The position numbers and the translations under genes are program-made. Positions 9,059 to 18,299 of a stretch of 64,000 bases of DNA are shown here, piece after piece. The notes beneath the pieces were generated by a model, which saw only the letters and a list, made by a program, of their open reading frames with translations, did not search any database and was not told the origin of the DNA. Source of the stretch: Thiodiazotropha sp037384445 (lineage in GTDB: Bacteria > Pseudomonadota > Gammaproteobacteria > Chromatiales > Chromatiaceae); contig JARRNY010000021.1 in the NCBI GenBank assembly GCA_037384445.1, forward strand, positions 18,829-82,828, read 5' to 3'. Within the stretch, counting starts at the first letter, position 1; every line of letters starts with the position of its first letter.

Positions 9059-11874
9059 TCAGCTCTCAATGTTGTTTTTCCGCCGAAAGGTCCCGGCAAA
9101 AAAGGCCTGCCACTTACCACGCTTCTTATCCTGCCCGGGCAAGCGCTTCATAGTCGCGAACTGGGGCGAGGTAACTTTGGGTTCTTCAGGCCCGGCCGGA
9201 TAGAGGCGCACCCGCACATCAAACCAGGCGGCCTGGCCAGTGACCGGGTCGGAGTTGGACATGTGGTCACCCGCCTCGCAGGGGGGCAACTCTTCAGTGA
9301 TCAGATGGTTGAGCAGGAAACCCTTCTGCGACTCGTTGGCCTTGGGCGACAGGCCCCAGGCGCCGGACGCCTTGCCGATGGCGTTCCAGGTCCAGACCGT
9401 ACCCGGCTCCACCGCCTCGGAGAAGCGGGCCATGCAGCGCACCTTGTTGGTGGGTGACTCGACCCAGATCCAGTCCCCGTCGCCGAAGCCGCAGGCCTCA
9501 CCCAGCTTGGGATTGACGAACATATAGTTGTGGGTATGGATCTGGCGCAGCCAGGCGTTCTGGGAGTCCCAGGAGTGGTACATCGCCATCGGCCGCTGGG
9601 TCAGGGCATTGATCGGATACTGATGGGTATCGACCAGCTTGTGCTCCAGCGGTGCGGTGTAGAACGGCAGCGGATCGAAGTGCTCCGCCACGCGCTTGCG
9701 CAGGCGATCCGGCGGCTGCTTACCGGGCAGCTTGCCCTCGGCCGCCAGACGGAAGCGCTGCAGCACTTCGGAGTAGAGATGCAGGGTGATCGGCTCCACG
9801 TAGCGAGTCATACCGTGGTAGCGGGCCCACTCAAGATAGCCCTGGTTCCAGTTGCGCATGTACTGGTAGGACCTGGGCAACTTGTGGTGGTAGACACAGC
9901 CGTTCTCCTGGTACATCTCCCACTGGCGGGGGTTGGGTTCGCCCTTGAGGAACTTCTCCCCCCGTCCTCTTTGACGAACGCCGGCAGGCCGAGACGGCTG
10001 CCCATCTCGATCAGCACCTCCTGGAAGGGTTTGCACTCTCCGCGTGGCGCTACCACCGGGATGCGGACCGAATCGACCGGACCGTCGAACTCGGAGATCG
10101 GCCGGTCGAGCATCGACATGGCGTCGTGGCGCTCCAGATAGGTCGTATCGGGCAGCACCAGATCGGCGAAGGCCACCGTCTCCGACTGGAAGGCGTCGGC
10201 AACGATGAGGAACGGGATCTTGTACTCCCCGTTCTCGTCCTTGTCGCGCAGCATGTCGCGTACATTCTCCGTGTTCATGGAGGAGTTCCACGCCATGTTG
10301 GCCATGAACAGCAGCAGGGTGTCGATCTTGTAGGGGTCGCCGCGCCAGGCGTTGGTGATGACGTTATGCATCAGGCCGTGCACCGAGAGCGGGTACTCCC
10401 AGGAGAAGGCCTTGTCGAGGCGCACGGCTTCGCCCTTTTCATCGACAAAGAGATCGTCCGGCTTCGCCGGCCAGCCCAGAGGCATGCCGTCAAGCGGGGT
10501 ATTGGGCTTGACCCCCTCGGGCCCTTTGGGCGGTTTCGGGCAGGGCGGGATCGGCCGCGGGAAGGGCGCTTTGTGACGGAAGCCGCCCGGACGGTCGATG
10601 GTGCCCAGGATTGTCATCAGGATACCCAGGGCACGGATAGTCTGAAAACCGTTGGAGTGGGCCGCCAGCCCGCGCATAGCGTGGAAGGAGACCGGGTTGC
10701 CGGTGACGGTGTCGTGCTCGTTGCCCCAGCTGTCGGTCCACTGAATCGGCAGTTCAATCTTCTGATCGCGGGCCACTACGCCCATCTCATGGGCCAGGCG
10801 GCGGATGGTCTCAGCGGGGATACCGGTGATGTCCTCGGCCCACTCGACCGTGTACTCCTCAACCCGCTCCTTCAGCAGTTGCATAGCGGGCTTCACCGGG
10901 GTGCCATCCTCCAGGGTGAAACTGCCCAGCAGGCGCGGGTCGGTGCCCGGGGTGTGGGTGGATATCTCGCAATTCAGATCCCGATCCCACCAGAGCTTGT
11001 TCTCCGGATCGAAACAGCCCTCCTCCACATGCATCTCGAAACGGCGGAAGAGACCGTGGTCGTCCCGCTTGGGATCGTCCACCACCAGCTCGGCGGCATT
11101 GGTGTACTTGATCAGAAACTCCCGGTCGTAGAGACCGGTATGGATAAGCTCGCGGATGATTGCCAGTAACAGTGCACCGTCGGTACCGGGCTTGATCGGT
11201 ACCCATTCATCGGCGATGGCCGAATAGCCGGTACGGATCGGATTGATAGAGATGAAACGACCGCCGTGGCGCTTGAAATCGGAGAGCGCCATCTTCATCG
11301 GGTTGGAGTGGTGGTCCTCGGCGGTTCCGATCATGATGAAGAGCTTGGAGCGTTCCAGATCCGGCCCACCGAACTCCCAGAAGGAACCGCCGATGGTGTA
11401 GATCAGGCCAGCCGCCATGTTGACCGAACAGAAACCGCCGTGTGCCGCGTAGTTTGGGGTACCGAACTGCTTGGCGAACATGCCGGTCAGTGCCTGCATC
11501 TGATCGCGGCCGGTGAACAGCGCGAACTTCTTCGGGTCCTCGGCGCGGATCTTTCCAAGGCGCTCCTGCATGATCTCGAAGGCTTTGTCCCAGGAGATCT
11601 CCTCAAAATCGGACTCGCCCCGCTCCGATCCTGGCTTGCGCAGCAACGGCTTGGTCAGTCGGGCCGGTGAATACTGTTTCATGATACCCGACGAGCCCTT
11701 GGCGCAGATCACGCCCTTGTTCAACGGGTGGTCGGGATTGCCTTCGATATAGCGCACCTCGCCGTCACGCAGAGTGACGCGGATGCCGCAGCGACAGGCG
11801 CACATGTAGCATGTGGTCTCTTTGACCTCGACACGCCCCATGTCGCTGTCGGAGTGAGTAGTGGGGTCCTGCAT
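9059..11874 (-). pseudogene. soeA: Sulfite dehydrogenase molybdopterin subunit SoeA, split by a frameshift
   Basis: Catalytic subunit of the DMSO-reductase family (bis-MGD, one N-terminal 4Fe-4S cluster) that oxidises sulfite to sulfate in the cytoplasm. The first frame starts at 11874 and carries the cluster ligands CYMCACRC and a later Cys (GVICAKGS). There is no twin-arginine signal. The frame is good for about 637 residues and then breaks at 9958-9963, a run of six C on the plus strand (six G in the gene). The second frame continues without loss to 9059 (about 299 residues, including the C-terminal molydopterin-binding domain). Adding one G restores one protein of about 937 residues, normal for SoeA. 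Either a sequencing/assembly error or a real recent inactivation; both halves look otherwise intact. Confidence 0.88.
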
Positions 11875-12596
11875 GGTGAATAACCTTTTGAAAACTGAGC
11901 GTTACAAACAGCGCTCATGAATCTTCTTATATTAGACTTTTCTGATTTTCCATACCAGACCTCTCTCCATCACAATCCTTTGGGGGTGGAACATCTGGAT
12001 TAATGGAGCGCTGGATCATGCCCGCTCAACGGGAGGGAAGAGACAACCCGAACAGATCATCTGAAAAGCCCGTCATACTTACACAGCCAAATCAGGCTTC
12101 CTGAAGAGAATAACTTTTACCTTTTCTCTAAAATACCTGACGATTTGTGCTTTCATCTCAGGCTCTTCATTGAGTGCATCTACAGGAATTATCGCCCAAG
12201 TTCATTCGTCAATTGAATGAACATTTTTCCTTCTACGAAGTTGGTTTTTTGCACTGTGCTCGAAGGTGCAAAGGAAACCATACCGCAGGATGTTTCTGTC
12301 ACGCCTTCATCATTGAAAACCGCTTCGACATCTTTCTCTTTTACCCGGCTTACGGCAGAGGCAATAAGGTTTTTCTTGGATTGATTTTTCTGAGAAGAAA
12401 GGAGAGAGGTTGATTGCAACGATAACGACAAAAAGCAATACAAACATGGGTAGTTCAGCAATGATTGCAAGGTACAAAGAGACAGCCCCTTCAATCATTC
12501 AGTACAGATATAGCAACAGTGTCTGCTTCGCATCTTTAGCGATGACTTATTTTATTGTTTCTATAGGCCACCTTCTCTTTCCTGTTTTTCCCCCAT
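11875..12596. other. AT-rich gap between soeA and the cspA terminator
   Basis: About 720 bases with no convincing complete gene. The part next to 11875 should hold the soe promoter and an AAAAGG ribosome site for soeA. From about 12060 to 12596 the DNA is clearly richer in A+T than the neighbours and holds a possible broken small gene (see the entry at 12189-12498). No tRNA, repeat or known regulatory RNA was recognised. Confidence 0.5.
12189..12498 (-). pseudogene. Possible frameshifted small membrane protein
   Basis: One minus frame from 12498 gives a hydrophobic opening (LAIIAELPMFVLLFVVIVAI, near residues 10-29) and then turns Cys/Arg-rich and unlike a protein. The adjacent frame gives a plausible soluble tail (VSRVKEKDVEAVFNDEG and on to 12189). 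A run of five A (minus strand, plus coordinates 12385-12389) sits at the junction; one extra A would join the frames into about 100 residues with an N-terminal membrane helix. Family not recognised. The low G+C suggests foreign origin. It may also be chance. Confidence 0.25.
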
Positions 12597-12625
12597 AAAA
12601 AAAGGGACCGCCAAAAGGCGGTCCC
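12597..12625 (-). terminator. Rho-independent terminator of the cold-shock gene
   Basis: GGGACCGCC and GGCGGTCCC form a perfect 9-bp stem around a 4-base loop. Read on the minus strand it is followed by a run of seven T. It lies about 30 bases after the cspA-like stop codon, so it ends that transcript. Confidence 0.93.
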
Positions 12626-12655
12626 TCTTACTCAAATTGAGTCTGCGCTTACTGC

Positions 12656-12862
12656 TTACAAGGGACGAACCTTGTTGGCGCATGGACCCTTCTGACCCTG
12701 ACCCACTTCGAACTCTACGTCCTGGCCATCTTTCAATGTTGCATAACCACCGTCAGCTTGAATTTCCGAATGATGGACGAACAGATCTTTACTGCCATCT
12801 TCTGGAGTAATAAAGCCGTAACCTTTGTCTGCATTAAACCACTTAACTGTACCTTTACTCAT
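12656..12862 (-). CDS. Cold-shock domain protein (CspA family)
   Basis: Single OB-fold RNA/ssDNA-binding protein, 68 residues, an RNA chaperone of the CspA family. Both nucleic-acid motifs are present: RNP1-like KGYGFITP (about residues 13-20) and RNP2-like LFVHHS (about 27-32). The gene is monocistronic, with a strong terminator after it. The 288 bases before it hold no other gene and could include the long 5' leader common to csp genes, although no cold box was confirmed. Which csp paralogue it is cannot be decided. Confidence 0.95.
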   Translation of the reverse strand: MSKGTVKWFNADKGYGFITPEDGSKDLFVHHSEIQADGGYATLKDGQDVEFEVGQGQKGPCANKVRPL

Positions 12863-13150
12863 ACTATGCTCTTTGTCTTAAGGTGAAGAAAACAATTCTA
12901 CTTTCGCTATCACCATTACGAAAATAGATTTCGAAACTCATTCTGCACATGATAGTCCGTTTGCTATGCAGGTGCAGAGATTAAGAGTTCCTGCTTGCAC
13001 CGATATTGCGCCATCTTGCGTGAAACAAACAGACTTGGCACATCAATAGGCTGATAATACGACACTTTCTCTCAAACATCCCGAGAAAATGCCATACATT
13101 TTTCAGGTTGTCCGTAATTATTGCGATTGAGGTCTAAAACCTGCGCTGTA

Positions 13151-13627
13151 TCAATAGTGTAGCGCTTCCATCAGTTCATATCCCAACTCTGGCGTCCAGC
13201 CCCAGGAGTAGTTACGCAGATCATAGACCGCAGCCCGCTCCGCTTCTCGGGCTGAACGGGGACTGTAGCCGCAGCCATAGCTGGTGCGCAGGCGTCCGGT
13301 TGCGGCTGTGTATTGGGTTTTGATGATAACCATATAGGCATGGCGCAGCTCGGTGTTGGCCTGGGCATGGACGTCCTGCCCCTTAGCGCGGTAACCCTGG
13401 TCGACAAGCTTCTGCCCGGCCTTGTCGATAGCGCTGGCGGCGCTCTCCTGGGGGGAGGCGACCCACTCAATGGCCAGCGAATCACCCAAACGCTTTGCCA
13501 CCACGCAGGCGGCGCCGGCCTCAGCCTGGGTGGCAGCGCCTAACCAGCAAGAGAGCGTAATGGCGACAGGCAACAGCGTCGGTTTATGCCCCTGCCTTGA
13601 GGGATTCAAGGGTTTCCCAGCGTTCAT
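13151..13627 (-). CDS. Hypothetical secreted protein
   Basis: 158 residues in the frame from 13627, which overlaps the 3' end of uup by 44 bases. A signal-like hydrophobic run (LLPVAITLSCWLGAATQAEA, about residues 18-37) sits well inside the frame, so the true start may be a later TTG or GTG close to it. The mature part has three Cys and a Tyr/Trp-rich tail (NYSWGWTPELGYELMEALHY). No known domain recognised. Probably periplasmic and translationally coupled to uup. Confidence 0.6.
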   Translation of the reverse strand: MNAGKPLNPSRQGHKPTLLPVAITLSCWLGAATQAEAGAACVVAKRLGDSLAIEWVASPQESAASAIDKAGQKLVDQGYRAKGQDVHAQANTELRHAYMVIIKTQYTAATGRLRTSYGCGYSPRSAREAERAAVYDLRNYSWGWTPELGYELMEALHY

Positions 13628-15485
13628 AGGCCTGCTCCAGTTCGGTTTGCACCCGGGCGACAGCCGCCTGCAGTTCAGTCACCTGTTCACCCTGGGAGCG
13701 GTAGAGTTCGGGATCACTCAGCTGCCTCTGCAGGTCGTCGAGTTCAGCCTCCAGGCTCTCGATACGCGGCGGCAGTGCGTCGAGTTCGCGTTGATCCTTG
13801 TAACTCAGCTTCTCTGTCTTCTTTTTCGGCTTTTCGCTCGCCGACTTGACCTTAGACTCGAGTGTGGCTGATTTAGCCGCCTGTTGCTGGCGCTTTTTGG
13901 TCGCCTCCCAGTCGCTGTAGCCGCCGACATAGTCACCCACCCTGCCCTCACCTTCGAAGACCAGGCAGCTGGTGACGGCATTGTCGAGGAACTCCCTGTC
14001 ATGGCTGACCAGCAGCAGGGTACCGTCGTAGTCGCCAAGCAGCTCTTCGAGCAGTTCCAGGGTCTCCACATCGAGATCGTTAGTCGGTTCGTCGAGAACC
14101 AGTACGTTAGCCGGCTTGGTAAAGAGCTTGGCCAGCAGCAGGCGGTTGCGCTCGCCACCGGAGAGCGCCTTGACCGGTGTGCGCGCCCGTTCGGGGGTGA
14201 AAAGGAAGTCCTGCAAATAACCGATGATGTGCTTGGTGCGACCACCAACCTCCACCTTGTCGCTGCCGCCACCCACGTTGTCCTGTACCGAGCCCTCCTC
14301 GTCGAGCTGGCCACGCAACTGGTCGAAGTAGGCGACCTGCAGGTTGGTGCCGAGTTTCACCTCGCCGCTGTCAGGCGTGAGCTTGCCCAGCAGCAGATTG
14401 AGCAGGGTCGTCTTGCCGGAGCCGTTGGGGCCGATGATACCGACCCGGTCACCACGCAGGATGGTGGTGGAGAAATCGCGGATGATCGGTTGCTCTTCCC
14501 AGGCATAGCGGATGTTTTCCACCTCGACCACCAGCTTGCCAGAGCGCTCGCCGCTGGTGAGCTGCATCTGCGCCTTGCCGGTCTGCTCCCGGCGCTGGCT
14601 GCGCTCTTCACGCAGCGCCTTGAGCGCCCTAACCCGGCCCTCGTTGCGGGTACGCCGCGCCTTGATACCCTGGCGGATCCAGACCTCCTCCTGGGCCAGC
14701 TTCTTGTCGAAGCGTTCGTTGGCCAGCGCTTCGGCGTTGAGCCGCTCCTCCTTGCGCCGCAGGAAGTTTGCATAGTCCCCTGGCCAGTCGGTTAGGCTAC
14801 CCCGATCAAGTTCCAGGATACGGGTAGCCAGGCGGCGCAGGAAGGCGCGGTCATGGGTGACGAAGAGGATCGCGCCCGGATAGTTGAGCAGGAACTCCTC
14901 CATCCAGTCGATGGCGGCGATGTCGAGATGGTTGGTGGGCTCGTCGAGCAACAGCAGATCGGGACCGGTGACCAGCGCCTGCGCCAGCAACACCCGGCGC
15001 TTGAGACCACCGGAGAGTTCGCCAAACTCGGCATCGGGATCAAGATCCAGGCGTGAGATGACAGTCTCCACCCGCTGCTCCAGCTGCCAGCCATCGGCTG
15101 CCTCCAGCTCATGCTGGGCTTTGGCGAGTTTATCCAACAGCGATTCATCGCCACCCTCCGCCAGCTGGTGGCTGACCTGGTGGTAGGTCTTGATCTTGTC
15201 GGCGAGCTGGCCGATACCGTCGGCCACCACGTCAAAAACGGTTCCCGCCATGCCGACGGGCACCTCCTGAATCAACCGCGCCAGCTTGACCCCGCTGGTG
15301 ACCACCCGCTCGCCCTCATCAGGCGTCAATTCACCCAGGAGCACCTTCATCAGGGTCGACTTGCCGGCACCGTTGCGCCCCAGCAGACAGATGCGCTCGC
15401 CCTTGTCGATGACCAGATCGAGTCCGTCCAGCAGAGGGGCAGATCCGTAACTGAGTTGAATGTTTTTGAGGGTGATCAGGGGCAC
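13584..15485 (-). CDS. uup: ABC-F ATPase Uup
   Basis: Soluble ABC-F protein with two ATPase domains and no membrane part; the family acts on ribosomes, and Uup also affects transposon excision and branched DNA. The GTG at 15485 (VPLITLKNIQLSYG) is preferred: an AAGGG ribosome site precedes it and it gives 633 residues, matching Uup; the in-frame ATG at 15548 adds an unlike tail. Walker A motifs GRNGAGKST (about 38) and GPNGSGKTT (about 354), two LSGG signatures and two LLLDEPTNHLD / VLDEPTNDLD Walker B motifs are visible. A charged C-terminal coiled coil (about 540-633, Glu/Leu/Gln-rich) is the Uup DNA-binding extension. Confidence 0.93.
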   Translation of the reverse strand: MPLITLKNIQLSYGSAPLLDGLDLVIDKGERICLLGRNGAGKSTLMKVLLGELTPDEGERVVTSGVKLARLIQEVPVGMAGTVFDVVADGIGQLADKIKTYHQVSHQLAEGGDESLLDKLAKAQHELEAADGWQLEQRVETVISRLDLDPDAEFGELSGGLKRRVLLAQALVTGPDLLLLDEPTNHLDIAAIDWMEEFLLNYPGAILFVTHDRAFLRRLATRILELDRGSLTDWPGDYANFLRRKEERLNAEALANERFDKKLAQEEVWIRQGIKARRTRNEGRVRALKALREERSQRREQTGKAQMQLTSGERSGKLVVEVENIRYAWEEQPIIRDFSTTILRGDRVGIIGPNGSGKTTLLNLLLGKLTPDSGEVKLGTNLQVAYFDQLRGQLDEEGSVQDNVGGGSDKVEVGGRTKHIIGYLQDFLFTPERARTPVKALSGGERNRLLLAKLFTKPANVLVLDEPTNDLDVETLELLEELLGDYDGTLLLVSHDREFLDNAVTSCLVFEGEGRVGDYVGGYSDWEATKKRQQQAAKSATLESKVKSASEKPKKKTEKLSYKDQRELDALPPRIESLEAELDDLQRQLSDPELYRSQGEQVTELQAAVARVQTELEQAYERWETLESLKAGA

Positions 15486-15660
15486 GTGTGCTGCCCTTCG
15501 ATGATATTCATGACAGGTGATTCCGATCCGCACCGGGTTGCGTGGCAATCATCGGCGCAATATGTGACTATTTTCTCAGGGCCGTAACAGGCTCCAGGTG
15601 AGCGAAGGCTATCACAATATCGCAGCGAGTACGGCCCATACCTGCAGGAGAAGTGAGTAC

Positions 15661-17010
15661 ATGAAGACCAAGATCCTACTCAAAGAATCGGAGATGCCGA
15701 CCCATTGGTACAACGTGGTGGCGGATATGCCTAATCCGCCGGCACCGATTCTGGCGCCCGATGGCAGCCCGATCAGCCCCGACGCCCTGAGCGCAATTTT
15801 TCCACCGGCGATCATCGAGCAGGAGGTCAGCGCCGAGCGCTGGATACCCATCCCAGATGAGGTACGCGAGGTGTTGCGGCTGTGGCGCCCTTCGCCCCTC
15901 TACCGGGCCGAGCGGCTGGAGCAGGCGCTCAACACTCCGGCCAGGATCTATTTCAAAAACGAGGCAGTGAGCCCTGCCGGCTCGCACAAGCCGAATACCG
16001 CCGTGGCCCAGGCCTACTACAACAAGATCCACGGCATCACGCGCCTCGCCACGGAGACCGGCGCCGGCCAATGGGGCTGCTCACTGGCGCTGGCGGGCCA
16101 GCTGTTTGGCCTCGAAGTTCGGGTCTATATGGTCAAGGTGAGCTACGAGCAGAAGCCCTATCGCCGCTCCATGATGCAGACCTGGGGCGCCGAGGTCTTC
16201 GCCAGCCCGACCGACATGACCCAGTCCGGACGCCATATCCTGCAACAGCACCCCGACTCACCCGGTTCACTGGGCATCGCTATCTCTGAGGCGGTGGAGG
16301 AGGCGGCCGGCCGCGCCGACACCAACTACGCCCTGGGTTCGGTACTCAATCATGTACTGCTACACCAGACCATCATCGGCGAGGAGGCAAAGAAGCAGAT
16401 GGCCCTGGCGGGTGACTATCCCGATATGGTCTTCGCCCCCTGCGGTGGCGGTTCCAACTTCGGTGGTATCGCTTTCCCTTATTTTGCGGATAAAGCGGCA
16501 GGCAAGGCGGTGGAACTGGTGGCGGTAGAACCCGCTTCCTGCCCCACCCTGACCAAGGGGGTCTACGCCTACGACTACGGTGACACCGAGGGGCTGACCC
16601 CGCTGACCAAGATGTACACCCTGGGCCATGACTTCATGCCCCCCGGCATCCACGCCGGAGGTCTGCGCTATCACGGTGAGTCGCCCCTGGTGAGCCAGCT
16701 CTACGAGGAGGGTCTGGTAAGTGCCGTGGCGATCCCCCAGCTGGAGACCTTTGAAGCAGGCGTTCTCTTCTCCAAGACCCAGGGCATTATCCCGGCACCC
16801 GAGTCCTGCCATGCAGTAGCTGCTGCTATCCGCGAGGCGAAACGTTGCGCGGAGACCGGCGAACCCAAGACCCTGCTGTTCAATCTGTCAGGCCATGGCC
16901 ATTTTGACATGTCGGCCTACGACCGCTATTTCCAGGGAGAACTCAAGGACTTCGACTATCCGGAAGCAGCGATCAGGGAATCCCTGGCCCGCCTGCCAAA
17001 GGTGGGGTGA
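15661..17010 (+). CDS. TrpB2-type PLP enzyme (tryptophan synthase beta-like)
   Basis: Fold-type II PLP enzyme, 449 residues from the ATG at 15661, which has a good AGGAG ribosome site; the upstream in-frame start at 15598 does not. The PLP lysine lies in AGSHKPNTA (about residue 106), which is the TrpB2 form of the site, and the glycine-rich phosphate loop is CGGGSNFGG (about 261). TrpB2 proteins make tryptophan from indole and serine and are often not paired with TrpA. No trpA or other trp gene is nearby, so it may salvage indole or act in another serine-dependent reaction. Confidence 0.88.
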   Translation: MKTKILLKESEMPTHWYNVVADMPNPPAPILAPDGSPISPDALSAIFPPAIIEQEVSAERWIPIPDEVREVLRLWRPSPLYRAERLEQALNTPARIYFKNEAVSPAGSHKPNTAVAQAYYNKIHGITRLATETGAGQWGCSLALAGQLFGLEVRVYMVKVSYEQKPYRRSMMQTWGAEVFASPTDMTQSGRHILQQHPDSPGSLGIAISEAVEEAAGRADTNYALGSVLNHVLLHQTIIGEEAKKQMALAGDYPDMVFAPCGGGSNFGGIAFPYFADKAAGKAVELVAVEPASCPTLTKGVYAYDYGDTEGLTPLTKMYTLGHDFMPPGIHAGGLRYHGESPLVSQLYEEGLVSAVAIPQLETFEAGVLFSKTQGIIPAPESCHAVAAAIREAKRCAETGEPKTLLFNLSGHGHFDMSAYDRYFQGELKDFDYPEAAIRESLARLPKVG

Positions 17011-17030
17011 TATCTAACTAACTGTGGCCT

Positions 17031-17056
17031 GTTCGTGGATCTATTGATCCACGAAC
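17031..17056. terminator. Perfect 11-bp hairpin between convergent genes
   Basis: GTTCGTGGATC and GATCCACGAAC are perfect arms around a TATT loop. The hairpin begins 20 bases after the trpB2 stop and ends 2 bases before the stop of the convergent response-regulator gene. Its position suits a bidirectional terminator, but neither side has a T run, so it may instead protect 3' ends. Confidence 0.55.
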
Positions 17057-17058
17057 AC

Positions 17059-18054
17059 TCAGGTGCCCTGGGCCTGGGAATCCCAGACACTGAGCAGCCG
17101 GGTCAGGTGCGAAGCGGCATGCTCCTGATCGATCGACATCGCCGGGTCCTGCAAATTCTCGATCATGTGATTCAACCCGCTTACCAGTGTATGCAGGTTG
17201 GCGTGGTGCTGCTTCAGATTGGCTTCTTCCACCGCCGCCACGCAGTTGTTCACCACCCCCACCAGCAAGCTGATGTTCTCCTTCCAACGGCGATAGCGCG
17301 CGGCGTCATGCAACGGCATATTGCGCACCAGCACCGAGACATGATCAGCGTTGATCAGGGTACGGTGACCGAAATCGATGAGACGCCCTTTGTCATACAT
17401 CTCCTCCATCATCTCCCGATCCAGCGCACCGACCTCTCCCGCGTGTGAGAAATAGTGCCCGTTACCGATCATGCGCACGATCACGCGCAGACCGAAACGG
17501 TCGAAAGTTTCCAGCAGCTTGTCGCCCAGTGAACGCAGATCGGAACACTCAAAGGCGTTTTCGGCAAACTGACGCAAAGCATCGAGCTCGTGGCAGGCGG
17601 TGAGCGAGTCGGCCACATTGCCGTACAGGCGGTTGACGTGCTGTTTTGCGGCTTCCAAATCGTGCCGATTGTTGAGCGCAATGCGGATTTTGGCCAGCAA
17701 CTCCTCCACATCGTAGGGTTTTGCCACATAGTCGTCTGCGCCGACGCGGTAACCCGCCAGCCGCTCTTCCAGGCGCGAGAGAGCGGAGACGAAAATAATC
17801 GGAATCATGGAGGTGGCGCGATCACCCTTCAGCTTGCGGCAGACCGTCAGGCCGTCGACGACAGGCATGTCCACATCCAGCAGGATCAGATCGGGTGTGA
17901 GCTGTTGAGTCAAATCAAGACAGATCTGCCCGTTCTCGGCGCAAGAGACTCGGTAGCGGGCGCTCAGGATCTGTTCCAGGCTGGCCAGATTGGCCGGCTG
18001 ATCATCAACAACGAGAATGTGATCCAGCAACGCTCCTTTTTTACTTTGATTCAT
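17059..18054 (-). CDS. Response regulator with unrecognised C-terminal output region
   Basis: 331 residues. The N-terminal receiver domain (about 12-128) is complete: acidic pocket VDD, phospho-acceptor in LILLDVDMP (Asp near 58), conserved Ser in FVSALS and Lys in VAKPYD. The remaining 190 or so residues are mainly helical and show no DNA-binding helix-turn-helix, GGDEF, EAL, HD or kinase motif that I recognise. No kinase gene is adjacent. It is divergent from an FNR-like regulator across a 245-base gap. Possibly a signalling or protein-binding output; function unknown. Confidence 0.8.
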   Translation of the reverse strand: MNQSKKGALLDHILVVDDQPANLASLEQILSARYRVSCAENGQICLDLTQQLTPDLILLDVDMPVVDGLTVCRKLKGDRATSMIPIIFVSALSRLEERLAGYRVGADDYVAKPYDVEELLAKIRIALNNRHDLEAAKQHVNRLYGNVADSLTACHELDALRQFAENAFECSDLRSLGDKLLETFDRFGLRVIVRMIGNGHYFSHAGEVGALDREMMEEMYDKGRLIDFGHRTLINADHVSVLVRNMPLHDAARYRRWKENISLLVGVVNNCVAAVEEANLKQHHANLHTLVSGLNHMIENLQDPAMSIDQEHAASHLTRLLSVWDSQAQGT

Positions 18055-18299
18055 TCCCGTCCCCTTCTAGGGCGTGTTAAGGCAAAATCCAACAGCCCCG
18101 AGCCTTCGGTTACCCCTACCAGCTTGATGACTGAGGATCAACATTACACTGCAATCCAGTATCTATCCAGGGTGTTTTTGTTAGACAATAGGGTATTCTG
18201 CTTAGGTATTTATCTGTTATCGTGCATACTTCCAACCTTTGGTTGAGAACGGATTTTTGCTCTGACACACTCAGCAGGACCACTCACTACCCACCCACC

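Noticed and set aside
12174..12413. A 79-residue plus-strand frame in the AT-rich gap
   Set aside because: No ribosome site and no recognisable domain; it overlaps the slightly better minus-strand candidate and is likely chance.
17031..17056. The hairpin as an integration (att) site or operator
   Set aside because: It lies between convergent stops with no integrase or tRNA nearby; a 3'-end hairpin is simpler.
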